Assembly: GCF_027887165.1 (NCBI RefSeq)
Contig: NC_077228.1
Coordinates: forward strand, 107,706,043 to 107,770,042
DNA length: 64,000 nucleotides
Origin: Monodelphis domestica
Lineage: Eukaryota; Chordata; Mammalia; Didelphimorphia; Didelphidae
Reading direction: 5' to 3'
Part shown: in pieces, positions 1 through 12,157 of the stretch
How the letters are laid out: every line of letters begins with the position of its first letter
Position numbering within the stretch: the stretch's first letter is position 1
Position numbers and translations under genes: made by a program
Notes under the pieces: model-generated
The model's database searches: none
What the model was told of the DNA's origin: nothing
What the model saw: only the letters and a program-made list of their open reading frames with translations

Positions 1-1008
1 TAGTAGTTTTTAATGATTGCTTTAATTTCCTCTTCATTTGAGGTGAAGTCTCCCTGTTCATCTTGGATATTGTCAATTTTGTTTTTTTTTCTTTTCTTTT
101 ATAAATTAGACTGACTAGTACTTTGTCTATTTTATTAGTTTTTTTTCAGAGTACTAGGTTGTAGTCTTATTTATTAAATTGATAGTTCTTTGATTCTCAA
201 CTTTATTAATTTCTCCTTTGATTTTTTGGCTCTCTAATTTAGTCTTCATCTGAGGATTTTTAATATGTTCGCTTTCCAGTTTTTTAATTTGCATGCCCAG
301 TTCACTGACCTCCGCCCTTCTTAATTTGTTAATATATGAACTCAAAGATATGAATTCCCCCTGAGTACTGCTTTGGCTGCATTCCATAGGTTTTGAAAGG
401 ATGTTTCATCATTGTCATTTTCTTCAATGAAGTTATTGTTTCTTCTTTAACTAACCAGTTTTGGAGAATCGTATTGTTTAATTTCCAATTAATTTTTTAT
501 TTAACTCTCCATGTACCCTTACTAATTATTATTTTCATTGCATTGTGATCTGAGAAGATTGCGTTCATTTTTTCTGGTCTTTTGGACTTTTTTGCATTGT
601 TTTTATGCCCTAACACTAGTCAATTTTTGTGAATGTACCATGTGCTGCTGAAAAGAAGGTGTATTCCTTTTTGTCCCTATTTATTTTTCTCCATGTATTC
701 TAACTCTAATTTTTCTAAAATCTTATTTATTTCTCTTATCTCTTTCTTTCTTTCTTTCTTTTTTTTGTTGTTGTTAGAGTTATCTAGTTCGGATAGAGGA
801 AGGTTCAGGTCTCCCACTAGTATAGTTTTTCTATCTATTTTATCCTTGAGCTCCACTAGTTTCTCCTTTAGAAATTTGGATGCTATACCATTTGGTGCAT
901 ACATGTTGAGTACGGATCTTTCCTCATTGTCTATACTGCCTTATATCAGGATGTAATTACCTCCCCCCCCCCTCTCTTTTTTTAGCATGGAGACCTTTGC
1001 TTTATTTT
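1..1008 (-). mobile_element. L1 ORF2 fragment, endonuclease to linker region
   Basis: Read on the minus strand, 677-904 encodes the L1 endonuclease stretch MYAPN followed by TILVGDLN. Positions 154-387 encode the downstream linker (INKLRRAEVSELGMQIKKL, then KGEIN and RTINLINKT). Both match the same parts of the younger L1 at 52-58 kb. Frameshifts and stops separate the blocks, so it is a dead copy. The window edge cuts its 3' side. Confidence 0.75.
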
Positions 1009-1011
1009 TTA

Positions 1012-1763
1012 TTTTTTAAATTTAAACATTATTTTATTTGGTCATTTCCATACATTATTCACTGGAAACAAAGATCGTTTTCTTTTCCTCCCCTCCCCCC
1101 CACCTTTCCCTCTCCCATAGCCGATGCACGATTCCACTGGTTATCACATGTGTTCTTGACTCAAACCCATTTCCCTGTTGTTGGAATTTGCATTATAGTG
1201 TTCATTTAGAGTCTCTCCTCAGTCTTATCCCCTCCAACCCTGTAGTCAAGCAGTTGCTTTTCATCGGTGTTTTTTTACTCCCACAGTTTATCCTCTACTC
1301 GTGGATAGTATTTTTTAGATCCCTGCAGATTGTTCAGGGACATTGCATTGACACTAATGGAGAAGTCCATCACCTTTGATTGTACCACAATGTATCAGTC
1401 TCTGTGTACAATGTTTTTTTGGTTCTGCTCCTTTCACTCTGCATCACTTCCTGGAGGTTGTTCCAGTCTCCATGGAACTCCTCCACTTTATTATTCCTTT
1501 TAGCACAATAGTATTCCATCACCAACATATACCACAATTTGTTCAGCCATTCCCCAATTGATGGACATCCCCTTGTTTTCCAATTTTTGGCCACCACAAA
1601 GAGTGCAGCTATGAATATTCTTGTACAAGTCTTTTTACTTATTATCTCTTTGGGGTATAAACCCAGCAGTGCTATGGCTGGATCAAAGGGCAGACAGTCT
1701 TTTATCACCCTTTGGGCATAGTTCCAAATTGCCCTCCAGAATGGTTGGATCAATTCACAACAA
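1012..1763 (-). mobile_element. 5'-truncated L1 3' end
   Basis: On the minus strand this holds the ORF2 C-terminus (CELIQPFWRAIWNYAQRVIK, 1370-1789), then the L1 3' UTR with its G-run (C-run on plus near 1089-1101) and the poly(A) side around 1005-1030. The 5' truncation point near 1763 abuts gag-like sequence, so the L1 probably landed in or beside the retroviral remnant. Confidence 0.85.
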
Positions 1764-2726
1764 AAAAGATGGCCAACATATTTTATCAATATAATCCGTC
1801 TTATAAAGATGTTGGCAATTTGCTCCAGGCTTTTCTAACAGAACATGAGAAAAATAAGGTAATCTCTCATATTAATAATAGCTGGGGGGAAAATGCAGCA
1901 CACTGGCCATCTCAAGACCTTGAATGGGATTATAACACCCCTGAGGACTATTTACAAGAATATTGTTGTAGGGAGGCCATTCTAACAGCAATATGAGAAT
2001 GTCCTGAAAATACAGATGCATGGACCACATTTGAAAGCTTTAAACAATCAGTTGATTAGACAGCCTCCAAATTCATGGATAGGCTCATTGAACTCAGTAT
2101 CTAGACTTTGATCTTTCTAAAGAAAGAGATATTAGGCAAATAAGGTGACACTTTTTCAACAACAATTGCAAAGTGGTCCAGGATTACTTTAAAAGGTATT
2201 GCCCAGTGTGGCCTGAGATGGAGCTTGACGACTTGATGACTTGAAGAGAACTTCTGTTTATATCTCTATCAGCCATAAAGAAAAACAGGAAGATTCTAAT
2301 GATTTCATGGAAACCATTCAAAAGGAACTCAAATCTTTAAGTGGTAGGATTGATAAACAAGACAAATAGCATGACACTCAACCAATGGTACTTGCCCCTC
2401 TCCAAGAATCTAATGATTAATCCCCTTACCTGCCCTTCTATGAGAAGAAGGGCCACAAAATGATGAACTGTAGGTATTTGTTCCAGGCAATCAAAAATAA
2501 TACCTAGTTGAATAATAACTACAGGAACAATTATAGAAATAATCATTACAATAATGATTTTAGGAAGTACAACTTTAGAACTGATAACAATTCTAGGAAT
2601 ATAAATCAGGCAACTCATAACTCAAACCAAATGACCCCACAACAGTATAGCTTAAGAGTAGTTCCTCCACAAAATACTCAGGGTGCTACTGCCCCTCCAC
2701 ATAGGGGAGAATGTGGTGTCCTCTAG
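1764..2726 (+). pseudogene. Endogenous retrovirus gag remnant (class I-like capsid and nucleocapsid)
   Basis: The stretch up to 1996 reads as capsid-like protein with LLQAFLTEHEKNKVI and WDYNTPEDYLQEY, the layout of gammaretrovirus-type CA (helical LLQ..L...E block, then WDYNTPE). Several stops follow in all frames. Near 2436-2475 a Gly-His-Lys...Cys stretch looks like the second half of a CCHC zinc knuckle whose first two cysteines are gone. The last part (2508-2726) is Asn-rich and ends at a TAG codon. Assignment to ERV class I is from motif order only. It is certainly non-coding today: stops, lost zinc ligands and an L1-truncated 5' side. Confidence 0.6.
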
Positions 2727-2737
2727 ACTCTATTTTT

Positions 2738-4200
2738 TTGTTGATGTTAACCCTTTTCAGTTTTGTCTCCCCTACATCTAGTAGCAAAGATTAAGAAATG
2801 GGTTTTTTAATACAATGCCTGTCTACCCTCTGTTAAATTTGTTGGTGTTTGGACTTGAAAATATTAATTTGGTGGTTGCCAGGGATATAATTTCTAAATC
2901 CAAAAATGAATTTCTAAAGTAAAATGTAATTTATGGTAATTTTATTTACAATAGAGGTAAGATATTGAAGAATGAGAGAGAGAGAGGAAACTCTGACTTC
3001 CTCTGAGCCAGGTAGAAATATTAAGGCCCTAATCAGGGGAAAGAGTCTCAAGACAATGGGCCTTTCTTGGAAGTTTAAACCTCTGAGAAAGGCAGGGTTA
3101 CTAAGTCAGCCTTTCACTCACCAATGGTGACCATCTAAAAGGAAAGCAGTTTGACATCTCCTGCACTAGCTCCTCCAGGGGTTCAGTTCCACAGCCAAGT
3201 TTGAGTGTCCATCTTCCAGTCTCTCCTTTCCAGTGAGAGTTCTTCAATCTAACTCGAATCGAATCTATCTCTTCTGGACTCTGGTCCTCTTTTTAAAGAT
3301 CTTTTACTCTTGTGTCACCTCCCCTAAATTTCACATCTACCAATCACAGCAGACGCTCCTCTCCAGGACTGCCCACTCTTTAGTTCACACCTTCTTTGGT
3401 TAGATTATACCTATTTTGGTTACTTAAAACCTTTTTTGGTTAGTTCATCTTTTGTAGTTAACACCTTTTTGTAGTTAAAATGGGTAAATATACTTAAAAT
3501 ACTGAGTTATCATCTTTTGGGGATTAAAATCTAAAAATAGATTGTGGATTACAATTCAATCCTCCCAATAAAGGAAGAGCTAAGTACCTTCATTGTTACA
3601 ATCAGGAGATAGCTAAATCCAATCTTCATACCTTTTACTATCTTTATTTGTACCATCCTATTTTTCATATTTCAAACTGGTCCATCAACATGTTCACAAC
3701 CTTTGGAGACTTTAATAACCTAAATTCTAACTGATTTTAAGGGGTTTTCATAGTCTCACTCCCTCTGACTGCTTGATTTGATTTATATGTAATAAGCTAT
3801 GAGAATCCATTTGGCAACTGTAGTAAAGTGCTATAGCAGTATTTGTATTCCCCACCTCTGCTTTTGTAGAAATGTAATGGGTGAGACATATAGAGTGTCA
3901 GTCTCATAGTGAGAATAATACCCCTGCAAAACTCCCCAAAGGGAGCATTTCCCACGAAGTCTACTGGCTACTGGCTTCTGGATGATATTTTGGACCCAAA
4001 AAAGTATTTTTATCAGTAGTACAGAGGTTTGTGTTTTGGAATTTGTTGAAACCTCTCTCCTTCAAAGTTGCAAGATTTGCTAGATGTAAAAAATCTTGTA
4101 GCATGTATTTGTCACACAGCAACTCATGTGACTGATTTTACCTTCTGTTGATAATGAATAATTGATTGTATTGACCGTAGTTGACTATTGATAGTGATAA
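2738..4200 (+). repeat. Copy C of a ~1.6 kb diverged repeat, interrupted by an LTR
   Basis: Starts with gttgatgttaac just after the gag remnant and resumes after the insert at 2840-3600. Segments such as 'cagcaactcatgtga' (4115-4135) and 'atcagtagtacagag' (4012-4026) recur in copies A (6170-7870) and B (8640-10220). Its position behind gag suggests a retroviral 3' region or LTR; this is inference. Confidence 0.5.
2840..3600 (-). mobile_element. LTR-like insertion inside repeat copy C
   Basis: On the minus strand it begins TGTAACAATG and ends CCAACA. An AATAAA lies near its 3' end (minus strand, about 2944-2950), as expected for the R/U5 part of an LTR. Flanking repeat-C sequence is found on both sides. 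No clean target-site duplication was seen, so the exact ends are tentative. Confidence 0.5.
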
Positions 4201-4295
4201 GATTCCCTTATTGCTGGATCTGTACTATTTTGTTGCATTGTATTTGGTTGATCCTTGTACTTGAACAAATTGAAAAATTGAACATAACGTGACAG

Positions 4296-5120
4296 CTATG
4301 GAAAGTAATGAATGCTAGAGGGGATGTGGCAAAGTGGGGACACTAATTCATTGTTGGTGGAATTGTGAATTGATCCAGCCATTCTGGAGGGCAATTTGGA
4401 ACTATGCCCAAAAGGTGATAAAAGACTGTCTGCCCATTGATCCAGCTATAGCACTGCTGGGTTTGTACCCCAAAGAGATAATGAGGAAAAAGGCTTGTAT
4501 AAGAATATTCATAGCTGCACTCTTTGTGGTAGGCAAAAATTGGAAAACGAGGGTATGCCCATCAATTGGGGAATGGCTGAACAAATTGTGGTATATGTTG
4601 GTGATGGAATACTATTGTGCTATAAGGACTAATAAAGTAGAGGAATTCCATGGAGACTGGAACAACCTTCAGGAAGTGATGCAGAGTGAAAGGAGCAGCA
4701 GCAGGAAAACATTGTATACAGAGACTGATACATTGTGGTACAATTGAAGGTGATGGACTTCTCCATTAGTGGCAATGCAATGTCCCTAAACAATCTGCAG
4801 GGATCTAAAAAAACACTATCCACAAGCAGATGATAAAATGTGGGAGTAAAAACACAGATGAAAAGCAACTGCTTGACTACAGGGTTGAGGGGATATGACT
4901 GAGGAGAGACTCTAAATGAACACTCTAATGCAAATACCAACAACAGGGAAATGGGTTTGAGTCAAGAACACATGTGATAACCAGTGGAATCGTGCATCGG
5001 CTATGGGAGAGGGAAAGGTGGTGGGGGGGGGGGGGCTGGGAGGAAAAGAAAATGATCTTTGTTTCCAGTGAATAATGTTTGGAAATGATCAAATAAAATA
5101 ATGTTTAAAATTTAAAAAAA
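4296..5120 (+). mobile_element. 5'-truncated L1 3' end
   Basis: Starts at the ORF2 C-terminal Cys/His region (4334-4747, CELIQPFWRAIWNYAQKVIK) and runs through the 3' UTR, a 14-G run at 5021-5034 and the aaataaaataatg tail. It has a long uninterrupted frame, so it is fairly young, but lacks everything upstream of the ORF2 C-terminus. Confidence 0.88.
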
Positions 5121-5829
5121 ATTAAGCCTTTGGTAAAAGAATAGAGTACATAAATTTTGCAAGCCATATTTTCTCTCCTGCACCTGCGCCAATCTGCTTG
5201 AGCCAGTGTTCCTCTCTTCTGCTCCACCACTCTACTGCTGAGTGGTCTCAGCCCAGTCTGCAGTCTCTGACAGCTCTTGACCAGACCCTCTTGCCATCCA
5301 TTCTGTTTTTTTCTCATGGAAGGGTAAGATCCCAATTCCATTGTCCCCCCTCCCCCTCATGCCCACATGTGTTTTCATTCCTGTACTAACTGCTTTTCAG
5401 CAGGGGGAACACAGCATGGAGTTGGGCCCCACCCCCTTCTAGTTTCTAAGCCAAATTCTTAAGATGACCCTGGGCTCCTGGCAGAGAGGCAACTCAGGAT
5501 TTTTCACAGGAAGGGGACTCCCTTGCTGTTTTTTCCCTCCCTACAACCCAACATAACAGGAAGACCAAATAACAAATCAGTGGATTTGAAGTCAGAGTTT
5601 TGGGAATTTGCCTCTGTTTTTTTAATCTTTTTTTTCTCCTGACCCAAAACACCAATAGAAACTTTCATTTTATATGCAAATACACTATTGTTTTCCCTAG
5701 CAGTTTTACCCTTAGCAAAGAGGGTACAGGAGAATAACCTAACACCTGAAAGATTTCTTTACCTTCCAGTCAGGGTCTTTTTATTTTCTCTGTAAATAAA
5801 ATCCATTCAGCTTTTTTTTTTGAGGAATA
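5121..5829. other. No recognised feature
   Basis: Unique-looking sequence between an L1 tail and a short membrane ORF. ORFs here are short and show no family motif. It may belong to the degraded retroviral region. Confidence 0.4.
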
Positions 5830-6039
5830 ATGTTGTTACAAGGCATGCTTAAAACTTTGAAAGAACAGTTTGAATTGGAAGAGCTTACAAGTATAGACTG
5901 GTTCTGCTTAAATTTTTTGCTGGCAGTTTTAATTTTCATTGGATATTTCTCATTTTATTTATTTCCCCTTAAGAATATGCAGCAACAAACTAGGCTGCTT
6001 GAATTTCAGACCAAACTTGATTATTTTGAAATGTTTTGA
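5830..6039 (+). CDS. Short ORF with one predicted transmembrane segment, unrecognised
   Basis: A 69-residue frame from ATG. Residues 25-45 are strongly hydrophobic (FCLNFLLAVLIFIGYFSFYLF) and are preceded by an acidic stretch (EQFELEELTSID). It lies just upstream of repeat copy A, as the gag remnant lies just upstream of copy C. A degraded retroviral envelope membrane anchor is one possibility, but no envelope motif (fusion peptide, CX6CC) is visible. It could equally be a chance ORF. Confidence 0.2.
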   Translation: MLLQGMLKTLKEQFELEELTSIDWFCLNFLLAVLIFIGYFSFYLFPLKNMQQQTRLLEFQTKLDYFEMF

Positions 6040-6169
6040 AAATCTTAAAAACTATCAAAATGCAGAATGGAGATCTGCCCATTGTGTGTATGAGGAATCC
6101 CAGAGGGGTGAGAAAAGCAATGCAAATGGATAATACTACTGGGGAGGGGAAGGAAAGAAATCTGGAAGT

Positions 6170-6752
6170 TTATTGATGTTAACTTTTTGAGTTTTGCTTC
6201 CCCTCCATAATAATGAAGAAGTCTATTGGAATTGAAGAAAAGGACTTTTGAATTCACTGCCTGTATCTTGTCATACTTATTGTATTTTGTTGATTACTTT
6301 AAGGTTTAATTTTGTTTATTTCAAGTTTGTATATATATATTAATCTAATCAATACTATTCTGTTACACTGAATCATTTTAAGCTACTCTCTTTTGGCAAT
6401 TAGATATTTTCTGTTACATTATCTTTACATATAACTTTCTCCTAGGACTGTACTGAAGAATATATCATTGTAAAAGCCCACAAACATTTTACACAAACAC
6501 TTTTCAATGGCAAAACTATAACTCCTTATGTATGCTGGTTTTGTCACCAAATCCATTGAGTTCACATGTTGCCTCTAAGTGGCCTTTTGTTCCTTTTTGT
6601 CTTTGTTAATTATCACATAGATAGACTCCACAAAACTGGTTACAACCTGTATTTAACATTTGGATATTTTAATGAGCTAACTATCTCAATTTATTTTAAA
6701 GGGTCTTCAGAAATGATTTTTAGGTATCTAGTAGCTTCTGAATTACATACAT

Positions 6753-6799
<47 letters not shown>

Positions 6800-7870
6800 G
6801 AATTAAAGGTAGAGAACAAAATAGAAGTTCTTGCCACAAAAGTTTTATATAAAGCATGAAGCCTAAGTAGCTTCTGCATGATTTTTTAAAAAAATTCTTC
6901 AGCTTAAATTACACTTCTAACAGAATGATATAGATTCTTGGTGATGTTTTAGACCCAAAAGGTTTTCATCAGCAGTACAGAGATTTTTTTCTAGGCTCTT
7001 CTGCCAAATTTTGGAATGATGGTAATATTAGACTTTGTTAAAAATATCTTTTCCAAGGTTGAAAGATTTGCTGCATCTGTGGAACTTATGACAAGTATCC
7101 ATGAGTTCATAGGTTTTTTAATGTCATAAAAGTGGCTATACAGCAACTCATGTGAATCCTATATAATAATGGGTTTGTTTGCTATTGTCATTAATTGGGC
7201 TATTGTGAATTTTGATACTTTCTTTAAATGTGCATTCCCTACTGTAATACTGTTTTCTAAAGCTGTTACTTTGTGAAAATCATTTGCAATCACACTGTGG
7301 ATCATGGTCAAGGTAAAAAAGGAAACGGAATTCATTTTTGGTGATGAATCTTTGTATTCTACCTTTCCTTGGCTGACACAGTGTGTCACTGATTATAAGC
7401 TATATATCTTTGATTTTTAAAACATTTTTTATTCTTTTTTTTTCTTCTTGTATGTGAAATATTACTTCATTTTGTTCTATAGCCTTGTGGGTCAGAAATT
7501 ACTTTAATTGGACCCTAGTGTTTAACATACATATAATAAATATTATTTTTTTTTAAATTTTGCAGTAATAGAAATTTAAAATACATTTTCCCTAATGTCA
7601 ATGCATACCCCCAAAGCTTTAGACTATAAAAATAATGCCATTGATTGATTAAAAAATTATAGGACTTTGTTTAATGATTATGTCTGATTCTAGGAGAAGG
7701 TATTACAAAAAGAACCACTGCACAGTGGCATAGAAACACAAAGCTAATCTGTATAGTTCCTATCAAGTAAAAAGACCAACCAATCCCAGTGGGATTGATG
7801 AAATTTTGAGCCAACACAAGAGGACTTGAACTTGTTTGGGATTCTAGGTTGCATCTGTTTGATATATGTC
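6170..7870 (+). repeat. Copy A of the ~1.6 kb diverged repeat
   Basis: Shares ordered blocks with copy B: 'taaaagcccacaaac' (6472 versus 8919), 'ggtcttcagaaatgatttttag' against 'ggtcttcagacatgatttttag' (split here by one substitution), 'gctgacacagtgtgtca' (7373 versus 9769) and 'gaggacttgaacttgtttggga' (7821 versus 10150). A TG microsatellite sits inside. Confidence 0.6.
6755..6798. repeat. (TG)n microsatellite, ~22 units
   Basis: Uninterrupted TG run with an ATAC-rich left edge. Confidence 0.97.
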
Positions 7871-8639
7871 AGAGGCAGTTCTTTCCTGAATCATATTCTA
7901 CCAAGCACCTAACTTTGGCTGCCATTCTGGCTCAAGTGTCCCTGAGAGAAAAGGTAAAATCAGACCAGGGAATACTATTTCCCAATTTTCTACTGAAATC
8001 TAGTCCCTTTTTTTTTCTTTTTGTGCCTCTGGTACTTGCTCCTGCTCCTGCTCCTGTTGCTGATCCAGCCTCCTCTGTTGTCCCAACCATTTGCTCCTGA
8101 TCTTCCTGATCCTGATCATTCATCCTCCTGCTCCAGCACCAGTTCCAGCCCTGGCCCCTGCTGCTATTGCTGATCCTGTGGTGCTGCTGGTAGCTGCCAC
8201 CATGTCTTTGGAATTCACAAACTGGGAATCCTTGGAGCCATTCTCTAGGCAGCTGGTAAAAACCAGCTTGTGTTTTGCTTAGGCGACAATTAGCATCCTA
8301 ACTCTCTGTCCACGTGGCAGAGGAAGCAATCTGCTCCCTAATGTTTTACCTCTAGGGGAAGGAGAAAGAAGGTTACTTGTCTAAACAGGAAATAAAATTG
8401 CAAGTGTGGTGCACTTTATGAAAAAGCAGTGCATTACCTATCTCAAACAGCTCACAGTTTTAGGAGGCTTTTTATTCCTACCATTCCTAGGTGCATTGGT
8501 ACATTCAATTATCTTGCCTGATATTCAGAGGAGAAATTAATCTCCCTACAACCCCTTGCCATTTGAACCTGCCCAGTCTCTAAGATACATCGAATTTGGG
8601 ATTCCTCCACACCACTTTCAGTGATGAATTCTCCCTCAC
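7871..8639. other. Spacer between repeat copies A and B with a short CTCCTG run
   Basis: Contains an imperfect gctcct/gctgat repeat at 8036-8180. Both strands have short open frames that are by-products of this low complexity. No gene recognised. Confidence 0.5.
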
Positions 8640-10220
8640 TGAAAAAAGGAATTTAAATGGATAGAGAAGAAACTTTAAATACTCTGGAGGTGCAATTTTT
8701 GACTTTTCAAACTCCATTGTTTTATGAAAGTCTCTCTTTTTTATTGTATTTTGCTGATTATCTGCTTTAAGATCTAATTTTGTTCCTTTAAGTTCATATA
8801 TTAATCTGATCAATACTGTTCTTTTACACTGAATCATTTTAATCTACTGTGTTATATTTATATATATTCTGTTACCTTTCCCCTCTAAATATACTGAACA
8901 AAATAGTGTAGAATATTGTAAAAGCCCACAAACAGTCTTTTCTTCCATTTTGCCTTAGTTAATTGTCACATAGATGATGGATGGACTTAGTCAACCTGGC
9001 TAACAATCTTTGGAGAATTTAACGAGTTAAATATCTCAAATTGATTTTAAGGGGTCTTCAGACATGATTTTTAGAATTTTTTCAATAGCTCTGACTGATC
9101 ATCTTGCCTGCCTCTGATTTATTTGTAACAAGAGGTAAAGGATCCATTTAGTAGCTGAAGTGAAGTGTAATTATAATTCCTACCTCTGCATTTGTAAAAA
9201 TGTAAATGGATAAGACAAAACAGTCTCATACCAGAGGAGTGGGAAGTTGTTCCTAGGGCTTGATACTCCTGGATCCAGATCCTCCCAGGAGGGAGCATCT
9301 CTTATTTGTAACTCTTCAGTTTACTCTACACTTCCACCAGAATTATCTAGATTCTTGGTGATGTTTTTAGAGTCAACATCAACAGTACATAGTTTTGTAT
9401 CCCTTCTAGATTCCTCTGGGCCATTTTGTAATGATGACAGTAATAGATTTTTTTAAATATCTCAGCCAAGGTTGAAAGAATATCTACACCTGAAAAATGT
9501 GTGACTAATATCCATTAGCTTCTAAGTTTTTTTAAATGTTATACAGCAGACTCATGTGAATCCTAATGATAGTGGGTTTGTTATTAAATGGGTTATTATT
9601 ATTAACTTTGGGGATTTTGATACTTCTTGAATGTGCATTAACCTGTTATATTACTGTTTTATTCTAAAAATCATTTGCAGTCACCCTTTGGATCATGGCC
9701 AGGTTAAAAAAAGACATGGATCTCATTTTGGGGGGGTGAGAAACCTTAATATCCTACCTTTTATTAGCTGACACAGTGTGTCAATGATTGTAAGCTATAT
9801 ATTTGTGATTTTTAAAACTTTTTTTATTATTGGCTTTGCTTGCATGTGCAATATAGTATTTTTCTATCCTTTATGTATATGAAGCACCTATCACCAGCAT
9901 TGAGAAGATTTTTCTTTACCTTTTTTGATTTTGCATTAATATAAGTTCAAAATACATTTACCCTAATGTCAATGCACACCCCCAAAAGCTTTGGACTATA
10001 AAAATGCCATTGATTGTTTAAAAAATTATGGGACTCTCCTTAATTGCACAATGCCAAAGAAGAACAAAGTTAAACTGCATAGTGCCTATTGAGTACAAAG
10101 TCAAAGAGAACAATCCCAGTAGGGTTGATGTAATTTTAAACCAAGGCAAGAGGACTTGAACTTGTTTGGGATTTGAGCTTGAGGCTGTTTTGACATATGT
10201 CAAAGGCAGGTCTTATTTAT
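8640..10220 (+). repeat. Copy B of the ~1.6 kb diverged repeat
   Basis: Collinear with copy A but with many small indels, so the duplication or shared insertion is old. Homology appears to extend slightly past 10220 ('tttggct', then an 'aatcta' block) into sequence also following copy A. Confidence 0.6.
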
Positions 10221-10715
10221 CTCTCATTCTACCAAGTATGCCAATTTGGCTCCTACATGGCTACCATAAATCTAATCCTTTTTCTGTCTTTCATATTATG
10301 ACAAATTTTCTGTAGTCTTTGCTACTGATGGGGTAAATGCATAATTGCTTAAACCATTTTAATTGGGCCCTGATTCAAGGACCTATTATAGGTTTATTTT
10401 TCCTTTACTTAGAATTTTACTCATAAGACTTTGGTATTTTATATTTCATCTACAAGTTATTTTTTCTCTTTTATTTGGATTTTTTTGATGTTTTTATTTA
10501 TCTTGCTAATTGATTCATAAACCTCATAACTAAGCCATGCATCCCTAATTGATCCCTTTGTTTTTCAACATCTTCCTCAGGGGGAAATGTATTGTTCTGA
10601 AACACAAAGTTTAAATTCTTTTGAGAGAAATTTCAGGATAAAAAGCATGCTACCTCTCTGAATCCAGAAAGTGAACTGTTTGGAGAAAGCACCATGGAGA
10701 TTCCTGCACAGACCA

Positions 10716-11258
10716 CAAACTGCACCAGAAGATACAGAGTAAAAACTAGGATGTGGTGATTTGAACTGTGTGGGGTTGAATGCATTTGTGTTTGTATGTA
10801 TACTCTTATACCTAAGGGGACTGCTCCCTAATTGGCTTTTTGTCAATGCACATAGCAATCATTGGTTTGTTCTTTTCCCTTTTATCCCCAAATTAGTGTA
10901 ATTTAAAAGCTGATTATGTTAAATGATTACATGGGGAGACAAGTCTCCCAAAATGGTCATCAGTGGGGAATTTATAATTGGAAATCTGTCACCCTAAAAA
11001 CTGCATTTCCTGGGAGCCCACTGACATCCTGTCACTAAATACTTCCTATAGACAGAGGATATTAGGCAGTGGGGTGTCTTATCCCTGCCTATTTGCTTCC
11101 TGTTGGTGATGGTGGTAAGTGGGGATTTTGAACAGGTTGATTTAGCCATGGGCATATAATTTTTATTTTGTTATCTTTTTATTCCTTTATTTCTAATGAT
11201 CATTAATAAAGTTCTCAATATATAATATTTTTATTATTTGATATTAATTTTAAATTTT
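10716..11258 (+). repeat. LTR-like unit D1
   Basis: Blocks 'ggttgaatgcatttg', 'taattggctttttgtca' and 'aataaagttctcaata' recur in order about 540 bases further on. The AATAAA-like signal near the right end suits an LTR. It also contains a near-perfect hairpin, gggagac/gtctccc, at 10933-10950. Confidence 0.5.
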
Positions 11259-11820
11259 ACAGCACCAAAAGATCCAGAGTGAACTTTGAGATATTGTGAA
11301 TTTAAGATATGGTGAATTTGAACTTTGAGATATAGTGGAGGGTTGAATGCATTTGTTTTGAATATACACTCTTATGCCAAGAGGAGATTGCCCCCTAATT
11401 GGCTTTTTGTCATGCACCCAACATTGGTTTTGTACTTTTTCTCTTTTATCTTCCTGCTACCCCTATATTCTTGTAATTTCCCTTTAAAAACTGTAATATT
11501 GTATATACCTCTAGTTAAAGTTATAAGTTGATCATGTTTCCACGATCCCTTTGGGGAGACTGATCTCCCAGAGGATCACAGAGGGGAATGTATAATAAGA
11601 AAATTTTGTACCCTTGGACTTCATCTCCCAGTATCCCTTTCCTCTTTCATCCACACCTTGTGTGCTATGTTGTATTGTTTATAAGTTTGCTGGCACTCCA
11701 CACTCTCTCTCTTTTCTCTTGCAGTCATGGCTGGGTGAACTCATTTTCCTCCTAGGTTTTAAAATTTCCTTTGCTTCAAGTTATTATCAATAAATGTTAT
11801 AATTATAATGCTTGGAGTAT
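11259..11820 (+). repeat. LTR-like unit D2
   Basis: Second copy of unit D1: 'ggttgaatgcatttg' at 11341, 'ctaattggctttttgtca' at 11395, 'gatctccca' and a terminal 'tcaataaatg'. Tandem arrangement with D1 and no internal region between them. Confidence 0.5.
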
Positions 11821-12013
11821 TTGGATATTACTTTTTAATGTTATATGTGATATATGTGTGCATTTGGATGTCAGAGTTTATGAGCCTATATGGATTTGTC
11901 TAAGACTATATAGCAGGATCACTGTCTTTTACATTCTGAAGAGACATTGTGCTTCTTCTCCCAGTACACCTCATTCTCATCTAAAAGACAGATCCAGATT
12001 TGAGCAGTGAAAC

Positions 12014-12019
12014 TTTATT
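12014..12019 (-). terminator. REN: REN polyadenylation signal AATAAA
   Basis: Minus-strand AATAAA, about 140 bases after the REN stop codon, followed by a short 3' flank before retroelement-rich DNA. Human REN also has a short 3' UTR. Confidence 0.85.
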
Positions 12020-12157
12020 CTATTCTCAATTAAAGCAGAATATTAACAATGGTCTGCAGGATTCAAGAACTTGATCGAGGGACTTGACTCTGTCCCAAGG
12101 ACTGAAGCACAACAGGGAGAAAAAGTAGGCTCAAACAGGGATGTGGTCAGAGACAGG

